Source: a virus. From it: DNA of 58,417 bases. The notes under the pieces are model-generated. The model worked only from the letters and a program-made list of their open reading frames with translations, was not told the origin of the DNA and did no database searches. The stretch is taken from positions 1 to 58,417 of the IMG/VR virus record IMGVR_UViG_3300009109_000006; one strand, given 5' to 3'. A program made the position numbers and the translations under genes. Positions 34,601 to 40,409 of this stretch are shown piece by piece (position 1 is the stretch's first letter; each line of letters begins with the position of its first letter).

Positions 34601-36418
34601 GTGGACCACTCGCTCCTTGTCAACCATCACCCCGCGGTACAGCGTGATTGTTTTAGCATCGCCCACTACCCAAGGAAGGTCGTGGCGTGTAGCGCGCTGT
34701 TCTGCTGCCAATACAGCCTTGTTGGCTGCCGCAGCAAACCGATGCTCCACCAGAGCCATGGCCGCAATCTGTGGCGTCACCGGCTGCATCCAGTTGGACG
34801 CCATGACCAGGCTGTCCTGTGGAGGCAGGTGCCGGTTGACAACTTCTTCCTGCCCAGCGCTACTCATTAGCGCCCACGGCGTGGGGTCTTTCTCAACTTG
34901 TGACACTGCCTTATCGGCAGCGGCACGAGCCACTTCCATGCCGCCTGGGTCTAGACCACGAAACACTCGGTTGGCGATCTGCTCACTGTCCCACTCTTGC
35001 ATCTCCGCTGCGGCCAACTGGAGGGCCAGCGATTTTGAGTCGCTATCTCCTGCTGTTTTCGCCCACATATCGTGGCGTTCTGCAACAACTACTTCTGCCA
35101 GGGCCAGCGCATCATTGTTCAGAGTGTCACCCCACTGACTCGCACACACCTCTATTTCTGCGTCAGTCATAAAGCCAGCCACCCATTCGGCACCCCCATC
35201 CTTGATCTCTGCGCGGTCCTCAACTCTAAAGTTGAGCGCGACGACACCATCGTCGCCGTCATCGGACAGGCTGCCAACAGCAGTCTCCTCGCTGCCATCA
35301 AATATGATTATGTCGCCCTCGCGTGCTTCTTCAAGCATCTTTTCTTCAAGCGGGTCTAGTTCCCGACCGCTCATCTGCACGCCCAGCATGGCCATAGCAA
35401 CAACCAACTCTCTGTTGGCGGCAAAAGCGTCACCACTCACACTGCCGCCCCCACGGCCGCCCCTGCCCTCAAACCCCGCAGTAGTCACAGTATTGTCTGC
35501 GGTCGTGAACCGCCCAAGTTCATCGTGATAGGGGTTGAACTTCACAATGTGCTTGGTGATCCCTGGGAATACCAGGCCCATAGCGCACCGGCATTGTGGG
35601 TGAACGTCGGTTGGTACATCCACAGGGCCAGTGTCAGTAGCCCAAGGCTGGTGTAGCCCGACCAGCACGCCGTCCATGGGAGCACACACTGGACACGTTC
35701 GCTCGTCCTGGGCTGTGATCCAGACTCGCTGTGTATCGGCTGGGAGCAACCGTCGCTTCTCTGCCTGATCCCAGAACATCTGCTGGCCGTGGCTTCGTGC
35801 TCTGGCCACTTCGGTGCGCGCAACCATCTTGGCCCTATACGACAAGAGCCGGTTGGCATAGCCGTTAGACAACTTGGCTGCCTGGCTTGGCGCTTGCCCT
35901 TGGTTCAGCAGGTTTTGCTCATACCTTTGGACCGCCACAGCGTGCTGTGGAAGTAGCCCGACATTGCGGCGAATCTGGCGCACCAGTTCATCCCGGTGCA
36001 TCCCTGTGACAATGGCTTCTTCAACTGTGTCTGCGAGAGTACGCATCGTGTTTGACTGGACATCTACAAGAGTTCGGTTTGCCAAATCTCGTGCCACAGT
36101 GATGACTGATGGCTGAGTGACATCCCAAGCCGTCTCAAACCCGACTTCTTTGGCAGTGATGGAGCCAGCGCCCTTCACGGCTTGCTGTACCAGCCGGGCG
36201 ATCTCGTCCGTATTCATGGACAACTGTTCGATACGAGCAGGCAAATCGTCGGGCACGATTTGGCCCTGCTGGAGTTGGCGCATCATGGTGGGCAAATCTC
36301 CGGTGCTGGAGAACTGCTTGATCGCGTCAAAGAAGGCGCGCCGCACCTTCCGCTCCATAGTGTCGGAGTACGCCGACAGTGCCTGGAGGAGTGCGGCCCC
36401 ACTAAAGCGCCGGGGCAT
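28634..36418 (-). CDS. Giant MuF-type minor head protein with six motif-separated effector modules
   Basis: 2,594 residues. Residues 1-292 are a MuF/SPP1 gp7-like head protein (RTEVARARSHGQQMF, WITAQDERTCPVCAPMDG, HPQCRC). Junction motifs follow at K293, K975, K1427, K1626, K2012 and K2195. Module 2 ends in an ADP-ribosyltransferase: R595 in LYRG, LSSWS 628-632, EGE 671-673. Module 3 repeats this: R1275, LSSWS from 1309, EGE 1355-1357. The last module too: R2489, LSSWS from 2515, EGE 2565-2567. The module from 1626 is a divergent ART-like domain (LLHRGM, TALTAFSPDP); that from 2012 has VTVYRSVPPG...GDWVALSRSYA, also ART-like. Bacterial MuF proteins are known toxin carriers; five enzyme-like modules in one chain is extraordinary. 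Confidence 0.85.
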   Translation of the reverse strand: MPRRFSGAALLQALSAYSDTMERKVRRAFFDAIKQFSSTGDLPTMMRQLQQGQIVPDDLPARIEQLSMNTDEIARLVQQAVKGAGSITAKEVGFETAWDVTQPSVITVARDLANRTLVDVQSNTMRTLADTVEEAIVTGMHRDELVRQIRRNVGLLPQHAVAVQRYEQNLLNQGQAPSQAAKLSNGYANRLLSYRAKMVARTEVARARSHGQQMFWDQAEKRRLLPADTQRVWITAQDERTCPVCAPMDGVLVGLHQPWATDTGPVDVPTDVHPQCRCAMGLVFPGITKHIVKFNPYHDELGRFTTADNTVTTAGFEGRGGRGGGSVSGDAFAANRELVVAMAMLGVQMSGRELDPLEEKMLEEAREGDIIIFDGSEETAVGSLSDDGDDGVVALNFRVEDRAEIKDGGAEWVAGFMTDAEIEVCASQWGDTLNNDALALAEVVVAERHDMWAKTAGDSDSKSLALQLAAAEMQEWDSEQIANRVFRGLDPGGMEVARAAADKAVSQVEKDPTPWALMSSAGQEEVVNRHLPPQDSLVMASNWMQPVTPQIAAMALVEHRFAAAANKAVLAAEQRATRHDLPWVVGDAKTITLYRGVMVDKERVVHSPTHVEYRLPSATKVRSESAPLSSWSAVRAVAETFAGLKGVVLEAEVPISSIVGLSTNGFGCISEGEVIVNGDSFDAIVMGDDLEKSASLGGPAPAGEVHKAILPINLDATDENQDWPKRTPDTYEALGISLRVETTGSGELNPVTGIAMSGAEFADTMAVLFRARAPRIVKFKQMFGSGLEVTKAGFATHDGPLSLESLPAYSRDLRVVLGKECARAVAVQVADFDCGEVVLYGLSRGHTPTTQADPMQRVVKVGNDAYLSPLGKYKFTRKQWYEAQQRTSRQGGGSWGDYTPPDAMDRRDDLQWRSKLRKGAAQENKSRPAAVHKLMQRFAAPVTNTGTCPKDGESILQLVERNGRPTPVVYSAVTKFNPYHDELGRFTTADAAVTTSGNAMRANRGVAISMAEVSLGKLSGADKALLRDAPAGAVEFISGWEPVTRGVQTRGAQVEVVVTRRERREIKRRGAKAIADEMTDDERAACTQAMAELYGELDQGTYGNRKTGFITTSNAPEKFVARQHSQWAATSSGNPHALAIQLAAAEMQGWDNEQISNRVFRETPNDVVAAGREIAKQVIANAGGNTAGLLDHETSSAAIRTVVQGDTLSPYLSIAVAGPVVGAPPRAIGTVTAQTFIYSELLGAAYKAVLAANQRVSQKRLKEAVGDTPTITLFRGVYTTVASLFGDEFYGGGEQAVTGGKIRSKSSPLSSWSVSRPTARKFAVGYDQEGVVLRAEIPVSSIVGVSSQGFGCIVEGEVVVNGDSFVAKVDTQASDITKGVAGRPAPAGSLRKAIPTINLDATDENQDWPKRTPDTYEALGLPLPIVKFNPYHDDRGRFTTAANNTTGSQRVPEQGFDGTPEGLVNAIKRTFQDHGFSPRHSKSAVSEAEYVSVGTETQDVTVRVAAHSREIPYDSTIDVWANIPRYDRIGLGKPRFSTQHWTIGVRDALGRLGTAPNNDLQRLVQEVGTPNAAAQHAELKQREARYWQRREDDRRAGMAEHLHNTGETYIADEWVYDRERNKVVTKFNPYHDELGRFTTARYAVTISGGNLPPVAGSEELWSAQGRELFRTPLRSKGASITQESAGGEVQYTIQYGDLQLETRAASAEEALGRFDNEWVYWEGNYRLRHASAAIVGLPPPKSVEHVTDALSETIATGDASAMRERDAADAVTLDRLRAGEKRDDAWRWSRSYGAQTTVDEAVGGVVARAYEAMRAVGGADETSPLLHRGMSDVDRASPLLSAPIGTKYGTALTAFSPDPSMAMRFTHNDREKGAPEVLVVLKPGAKSYVGDTGAPQVHPNPVWAPNKGWRFDGSIEHITQGVFKIVDRFQPKGVDPEVVGWKDYLEPGRGHKTYAPGEQTQGVEWVVVVEQVGSYLPNPDGTVMYVENDKPSGPLPSSNYGNEVNTFDDVAKFNPYHDELGRFTTADKDVTGVASDLYQGMHKPSADSAPLYDLLDDDGWFPDDVYTSPSLYMFGDRAIQQETLSAIRHARGRPDALVTVYRSVPPGTTAINSGDWVALSRSYAEQHGQDRVYEYFDADAVWPDDESGKGMWVSSRVNWAVLSAEVPAHTIRSGGNDLIEWGYWGGKIEAGGIKKFNPYHDELGRFTTADNNVTGAATASSDQAGGRLAASQILSTALGWGQREAELLAAHGPSLAVRSSVTYTDWVREPGDLSAGLTYTVELDLNERNSNSTAVVGLSTRTRSRVKAEGIANTAFEMRPDELAAVNEMFLAWEPDYWLTGMEAAEALVEEVHGRWSQTAGDHSEGAMALQLAAAQEAGWSDEEISSRVFYGLSDNDYQNGKEIAESAILHNLGSVADSMSRPIKASQAVRNASTLLFASSDEKFVARVMTLAHMSSAANKAYLAASKRLAQEAMKDVGGPQQTVTLYRGVQIPKSRSTPYSELGSKVVNASSPLSSWSWSLSAAIPFMRYGGVEADEVAYVVKAEVPVSAIVGVASQGWGCLSEGEVIVDGTVPFEAQTIAYTDNVGRTVLET
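29794..29836 (-). repeat. Junction-motif coding repeat (K2195)
   Basis: Encodes KFNPYHDELGRFTTADNNVTG, the junction before the last ADP-ribosyltransferase module of the giant MuF protein. Confidence 0.85.
30343..30385 (-). repeat. Junction-motif coding repeat (K2012)
   Basis: Encodes KFNPYHDELGRFTTADKDVTG before the YRSVP/GDWV module; the six residues after the motif match the DUF3626-like protein (TTADKDVTG). Confidence 0.85.
31501..31543 (-). repeat. Junction-motif coding repeat (K1626)
   Basis: Encodes KFNPYHDELGRFTTARYAVT before the divergent ART-like module. Confidence 0.85.
32098..32140 (-). repeat. Junction-motif coding repeat (K1427)
   Basis: Encodes KFNPYHDDRGRFTTAANNTTG before a ~190-residue module of unknown function. 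Confidence 0.85.
33454..33496 (-). repeat. Junction-motif coding repeat (K975)
   Basis: Encodes KFNPYHDELGRFTTADAAVTT before the second ADP-ribosyltransferase module. Confidence 0.85.
35500..35542 (-). repeat. Junction-motif coding repeat (K293)
   Basis: Encodes KFNPYHDELGRFTTADNTVTT directly after the MuF domain, followed by GFEGRGGRGGGS. This is the MuF/effector boundary. Confidence 0.85.
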
Positions 36419-36420
36419 GG

Positions 36421-37878
36421 CTACTCCTTAGTGTTGGGTGTGGGCTGCCGCTGGGCAACAGGCTCCGGTTGCTTTTCGGCAGAGCGGGCGTTGCCCTGCC
36501 CTGGCACACTTTGACCCGGAACCTGGCCTGTGCGCTGTTGACGAGCAGGGAGGCTTGCCACTTGCCGGAGGTAGTTCTCCAGTTCGTCGTCTGGGAACAG
36601 GGGCACTCCCGCCCCTGCCAGCACCTGAATGTAGTTGCCCAACTCCCCCAGCGGCGGCGTCTCAATGTCCCCGTACTCCAGCGTAGGGAGCCGGGTCATG
36701 TCGAACCCGTTCAACTTGAACAGGCGGGGAATGGCGTACTCGTTGAAGACGGTCCTGATGATCTCCAGCCACGTTCTGAGTGATGTGGCAAAGAGGTCGG
36801 TCTTGTCTACTGAAAGCGCAAAACTGCCGTGCTGCTGCTGCCCCAGCAGAATGAAGTCGGCCAGGACAGAGGTGGCAATGCGCTGGTCGTACCGCTGAAT
36901 CACTGTGTTGGTGTCAAACTCTCTGGACCCGCCAGACGAAAGCAACTCCAGCCGGTACAACTGGTGCCCGTTCTCGTCATAGATCGCCGGGAGAATCACG
37001 CCTTCTTGCTGATCCCGGCGAATGTTGGACACCATGTCTTGGTAGTCGGTGAACACCGACTTTTGCCCATCCGTAGCGTCACTCCGCATGATCTGAGGGT
37101 CAACGTACATAACTGGGAACCCAGCCAGATCACGTTCGATCCCAATGGCCTCGATTTCTTCAATCCGCTTCTTGAAGTAGTACGGCCGGTACGCAGTCCT
37201 AAGGATGGACCTGCCCTCTGGGTTGTTCTTGTTGGTGGAGGTGCGGAATAGAAGCGCCTTCTCCATGGGGATGTCCACAAGGTGATAGTGCGGGGGAGGC
37301 GACTGGCGCATCCCCAAAATGCCACCCTTCTCATCGAAAATCCACTCAATGCGGGTTTCCTGAGCACGGACGGGAATCTTGCGCCAGCCCACCCGACCAT
37401 CATCAAACCGACTGCGCTTGCTGGAGTCTTCTTGACTGGGGCCGTTACGGTGCTTGTAGACAATCTCGTGGTATGACCACCCAAACACCAGCATGGACAG
37501 AACCTCTGAGATGAGGTCTTCCCAAGAGTGGCTCATGTCGTGCATACACGAATCGACAAAAACAGCGGCCATCTCGTCGTCATGCTTCTTGGACTTGGAC
37601 TGCACTCGCCACGCCACCTGGCGCACCAGCCGGTCAATGGCGAACAGAATGGCTCCTACCACGGGGTCGTTGTCCCGCATCTCGCGGTAGACCTCGTTGG
37701 CTCTAAACCCGGCGAGTTGGGGGAGGAACTCCTCGGTGACAAAGCCTGCCGAGCGGCGAAGCCCTGTGAGGCCCGTTTCATCAAACGGGTCGAACTTTAG
37801 ATCAAACTCTTTGCCGTCGTACCCAGACCGTGCTGGGCCAGTGCCACCATCGGCACCGGTAGTGTTTGGGCTAGGCAC
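36421..37878 (-). CDS. Portal protein
   Basis: 485 residues. NDPVVGAILFAIDRLVRQVAWRV, the central FGWSYHEIVYKHR and later ILRTAYRPYYFKKRIEEIEAIGIERDLAGFP are signatures of the Mu gp29/DUF935-like portals. It forms the dodecameric vertex through which DNA is packaged and ejected. It precedes the MuF gene with a two-base gap. Confidence 0.9.
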   Translation of the reverse strand: MPSPNTTGADGGTGPARSGYDGKEFDLKFDPFDETGLTGLRRSAGFVTEEFLPQLAGFRANEVYREMRDNDPVVGAILFAIDRLVRQVAWRVQSKSKKHDDEMAAVFVDSCMHDMSHSWEDLISEVLSMLVFGWSYHEIVYKHRNGPSQEDSSKRSRFDDGRVGWRKIPVRAQETRIEWIFDEKGGILGMRQSPPPHYHLVDIPMEKALLFRTSTNKNNPEGRSILRTAYRPYYFKKRIEEIEAIGIERDLAGFPVMYVDPQIMRSDATDGQKSVFTDYQDMVSNIRRDQQEGVILPAIYDENGHQLYRLELLSSGGSREFDTNTVIQRYDQRIATSVLADFILLGQQQHGSFALSVDKTDLFATSLRTWLEIIRTVFNEYAIPRLFKLNGFDMTRLPTLEYGDIETPPLGELGNYIQVLAGAGVPLFPDDELENYLRQVASLPARQQRTGQVPGQSVPGQGNARSAEKQPEPVAQRQPTPNTKE

Positions 37879-37978
37879 CTATTGCTCCGATTGGTTCTCA
37901 TGGGGCCGGACGGCCAGCACAATAACACATGAGAGCGTCGGTACTCGCTCCGCTGTCAGCACCAATGTGGCCCCAGCG

Positions 37979-38305
37979 TCAGACCTTCCAGAACTCTTTG
38001 GCCTTGACCTCGCCGTCGTCGTCTGATCGGAGAACCCTCATCGGTTCGCTCGGATGGCGCGGACCTGGGCGACGGTGGTGAACTGTCGCGGGGGGATGCG
38101 CTGGTCGTTCATGCGGTGATCCATGACGGCGCGGACCGTCGCCCACGTCACTCGGCAGATCAACTCCTCCACGGCCGCCGCTTCCCTCAAAACCAGCCGT
38201 GGTGACCGCATTCCGGGCGGTTGTAAACCTCCCACGCTCATCGTGATAGGGGTTGAACTTGGCAACGTGTTCGGCTCGCCGCTTCAACCAGTCAAACTTT
38301 TTCAC
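37979..38305 (-). CDS. Orphan junction-motif protein, reading frame probably broken
   Basis: A 108-codon frame from GTG 38305 (after AAGAAAAGGG). Junction motif KFNPYHDERGRFTTA lies at 38260 and down, followed by TTAGFEGSGGRGG as in the protease and MuF proteins. After GGRGG the frame turns Pro/His/Arg-rich, while another frame (38038-38185) shows strong G/C third positions and a natural sequence (WATVRAVMDHRMNDQ). The last 20 codons (MRVLRSDDDG...) start by ATGA overlap with that frame's stop at 38038. Either a frameshift or overlapping tiny genes. Confidence 0.5.
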   Translation of the reverse strand: MKKFDWLKRRAEHVAKFNPYHDERGRFTTARNAVTTAGFEGSGGRGGVDLPSDVGDGPRRHGSPHERPAHPPATVHHRRPGPRHPSEPMRVLRSDDDGEVKAKEFWKV

Positions 38306-38321
38306 TTCCACAGCCCTTTTC

Positions 38322-39359
38322 TTAGTGGTCCAAGTACACACAATACTCGGCTGATACCCCGTGCTTAGGGTGAACCATGAGAAGCCACTGCGAAGGGCGT
38401 CCCACTGCGGCCAACTGCTCCTGAGCGTATGTGTTGTGACTCTCCGTGCTGCCGTTTACCCGTGCAGTAATGGTGTTCAAGGTAACTCTTGTCGGCTGGT
38501 GCCAGTGGCCGATCAAGACCTCGTTGAACTCCTCAGGGACGCCGCCAACGGCCCAGCCCCAAGTCTTCTTGGCCAGCCCGTAAAAGGGAAACCCCCCAAA
38601 CCCGCCTCCCCTGATCTGGTCACCATGGGCTAGCAGGAAGCCGTGGTCCCCGATGCGGTCCACCGCGTACCATGCCCGCTCGTCTTTCTCCCAGGGCACA
38701 TACCAAGACAGCCGCTTCTCGCCACCCATGATCTGACGGCAGATGTTGTAGAGCATCCTGTCTGCGTTGCTCTCGCCGTTGTAATCCTTTCGGGCACGCC
38801 CGCCCAGCGAACCATGGTTGCCGATCACTCCGACGACATGAACCGACTCAAACATCGTCAGGGCACGGCGCAAGAAGTTGCACAGGATGCGTGGGCCGTC
38901 AACCGTCATCTGTTGGTAGAGCGACGAGTCGATTAGGTGCGCCTGGCCAGGGAAGATCATCTCCCCCTCTACGATGTCCCCCAGCAGGTAGACCTTCAGG
39001 GTTTTGATCGGGATGGCCTCTCGGTGCATCCCCACAATCGTTTCCAGTTTGTCGGCATAGCGTTCAATCCGCTCCTCGCAGATTTCACTGCTGTACCCCG
39101 GAGTTTGCTTGCCCAACTGCCAGTCCGACAGCACTGCCACGGCGACCTGTTCGCCCTTTTTGCGACTGTCTTTCTTTGGTGCGGCTACTGGGGGAATCGT
39201 GAGTCCTGAGGAGGCATCTCTGGCAGCCCGGTAGACGGCTTCGACCAGTTCCTCCCCCCGATCTTTTGCCTTTTGAAGTTGGCGGGATAGTCGCGCAATC
39301 GTGCTGCGTAGATCATCCACTGTGGACGCTTCATTGAGACTGTCTTGGAAGTCAGCCAC
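38322..39359 (-). CDS. Metallophosphoesterase
   Basis: 345 residues with the calcineurin-like set: DWQ in VAVLSDWQLGK, GDIVEGE, GNHGS, LAHGDQ and GHWH. The N-terminal ~80 residues form a coiled coil. This class includes SbcD/Mre11-type nucleases and phage phosphatases; substrate unknown. It lies between portal-side and lysis/terminase genes. Confidence 0.82.
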   Translation of the reverse strand: MADFQDSLNEASTVDDLRSTIARLSRQLQKAKDRGEELVEAVYRAARDASSGLTIPPVAAPKKDSRKKGEQVAVAVLSDWQLGKQTPGYSSEICEERIERYADKLETIVGMHREAIPIKTLKVYLLGDIVEGEMIFPGQAHLIDSSLYQQMTVDGPRILCNFLRRALTMFESVHVVGVIGNHGSLGGRARKDYNGESNADRMLYNICRQIMGGEKRLSWYVPWEKDERAWYAVDRIGDHGFLLAHGDQIRGGGFGGFPFYGLAKKTWGWAVGGVPEEFNEVLIGHWHQPTRVTLNTITARVNGSTESHNTYAQEQLAAVGRPSQWLLMVHPKHGVSAEYCVYLDH

Positions 39360-39376
39360 ACCACCATCTCCTCAGG

Positions 39377-39598
39377 CTAGGTGATTTTTCCCTGGGTGCG
39401 CCAGCGCCTCACGGTGCTTTCGCTTACATCGACCCCCAGGTTTTGAAGTGCAGCCGCAATCGCTGAGATTGTGTAAAGCCGATTCACTAAGGCGTGTTCT
39501 AACTCTTGGCGTGAGTCTTCGTCCAACACCTCTAGAACGACATCCACCAGAGGGCGTCTTCCTGTAGGGGCACCAAGTGCCTCAGAGAAACTACTGAT
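39377..39598 (-). CDS. HTH DNA-binding protein, start uncertain
   Basis: A frame encoding SSFSEALGAPTGRRPLVDVVLEV and a C-terminal helix-turn-helix (IAAALQNLGVDVSESTVRRWRTQG). Related actinophage proteins begin near 'SFSEALG', but here no ATG/GTG exists at that point; the codon in the right place after AAAGGGG is ATC (39598). Alternatives are GTG 39547 (56 residues) or ATG 39748, which would overlap the upstream gene extensively. Confidence 0.6.
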   Translation of the reverse strand: MSSFSEALGAPTGRRPLVDVVLEVLDEDSRQELEHALVNRLYTISAIAAALQNLGVDVSESTVRRWRTQGKIT

Positions 39599-39611
39599 GG
39601 TGCAGGCCCCT

Positions 39612-39920
39612 TTACGAGAGGTGGTACACGCTACCGGACAGTGCGCCAGAGCCTGACACGTCGATGTAGATGCCGTTAGCCAGGCTGATGCCGCCGGGGC
39701 CGAACCAGTGCGAAAGAGCGCCTGCTGCCGACACTGTGAACTCGTCAATGACCGTTCCGCTGGCTGCCGAATCGTTGTCGTAAATCTTGGCCGTGGCCGT
39801 GTTGGAGCCTCCAGTTTCCCGCACTGAGATCCCCAGGTATGTGCCCTTCGTGGTCAGAACCGCCTGATCCGACCCGGTGACAGTGGTCGGCGTTGCGCCA
39901 GACTCGTATGAACGTGCCAT
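39612..39920 (-). CDS. Small beta-rich virion-like protein
   Basis: 102 residues from ATG 39920, which shares its A with the stop of the holin gene (TAATG). Ser/Thr/Gly-rich with HWFGPGGISLANGIYIDVSGSGALSGSVYHL; such proteins are common in actinophage structural blocks, often as head decoration. Function not proven. Confidence 0.7.
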   Translation of the reverse strand: MARSYESGATPTTVTGSDQAVLTTKGTYLGISVRETGGSNTATAKIYDNDSAASGTVIDEFTVSAAGALSHWFGPGGISLANGIYIDVSGSGALSGSVYHLS

Positions 39921-40117
39921 TAGTTTTCCAACTTTCCTAGGCGGGTTCGGGCGAAGGTCGTGAGCACGGTCACGATGGCCGACAGCCCGGAGATGGCGGC
40001 GGCGTGCCACGCCTCCACCCCTTCAATGGCTCCGGCAGCCATGAGTGTGCCGCCTGCGGACTGGACGGCGGTCCAGACGAGGCGCTCGGCAAGGTCACGA
40101 AAGTTGATGTTGCTCAT
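39920..40117 (-). CDS. Holin (r1t-like)
   Basis: 65 residues. FRDLAERLVWTAVQSAGGTLMAAGA and a second hydrophobic helix (AAISGLSAIVTVLTTFA) before a short basic tail (RTRLGKL) match r1t-type holins, which form the membrane lesion that lets the endolysin reach the wall. The endolysin itself is 30 kb away. Confidence 0.82.
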   Translation of the reverse strand: MSNINFRDLAERLVWTAVQSAGGTLMAAGAIEGVEAWHAAAISGLSAIVTVLTTFARTRLGKLEN

Positions 40118-40122
40118 AATAG

Positions 40123-40356
40123 TTAGTCCTTTGTCTCTAGATGACGATGATGCTCGTCATGCTTGGCGGTCCAGACATGAAGCCCGTCCACCTCGGTGTC
40201 GATCTTGTCTACTTGGCGGCTCACATGACCCAGAAGTGAGGAGTTTGAGTCATGCTGCTCGGTATTCTCTCTCCTAAGCCGCCGAATGCCAAACCATGCT
40301 GGGCCTCCCATGATGACAGCAACGGCTACAGGGGTGAGTAAATCCAGGCCACGCAT
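40123..40356 (-). CDS. Membrane-anchored coiled-coil protein
   Basis: 77 residues from ATG 40356. One N-terminal membrane helix (LLTPVAVAVIMGGPAWFGI), then a heptad-like region (LLGHVSRQVDKIDTEVDGL) and a His/Asp-rich end. Resembles the DUF2746-type small proteins next to actinophage holins. The ATG lies eight bases after a -10 box, so translation is probably leaderless. A GTG at 40425 is an alternative start. Confidence 0.7.
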   Translation of the reverse strand: MRGLDLLTPVAVAVIMGGPAWFGIRRLRRENTEQHDSNSSLLGHVSRQVDKIDTEVDGLHVWTAKHDEHHRHLETKD

Positions 40357-40364
40357 GGAGGGGC

Positions 40365-40394
40365 ATTGTACGACACATAGCGACTGGTGAGCAA
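40365..40394 (-). promoter_or_regulatory. Candidate promoter for the holin operon
   Basis: -35 TTGCTC (40394-40389), 18-bp spacer, -10 TACAAT (40370-40365) on minus, inside the end of the terminase gene. The expected start coincides with ATG 40356, which has no ribosome site, consistent with a leaderless mRNA as is common in actinobacteria. Confidence 0.5.
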
Positions 40395-40409
40395 AGGTGC
40401 GGACTCTCG

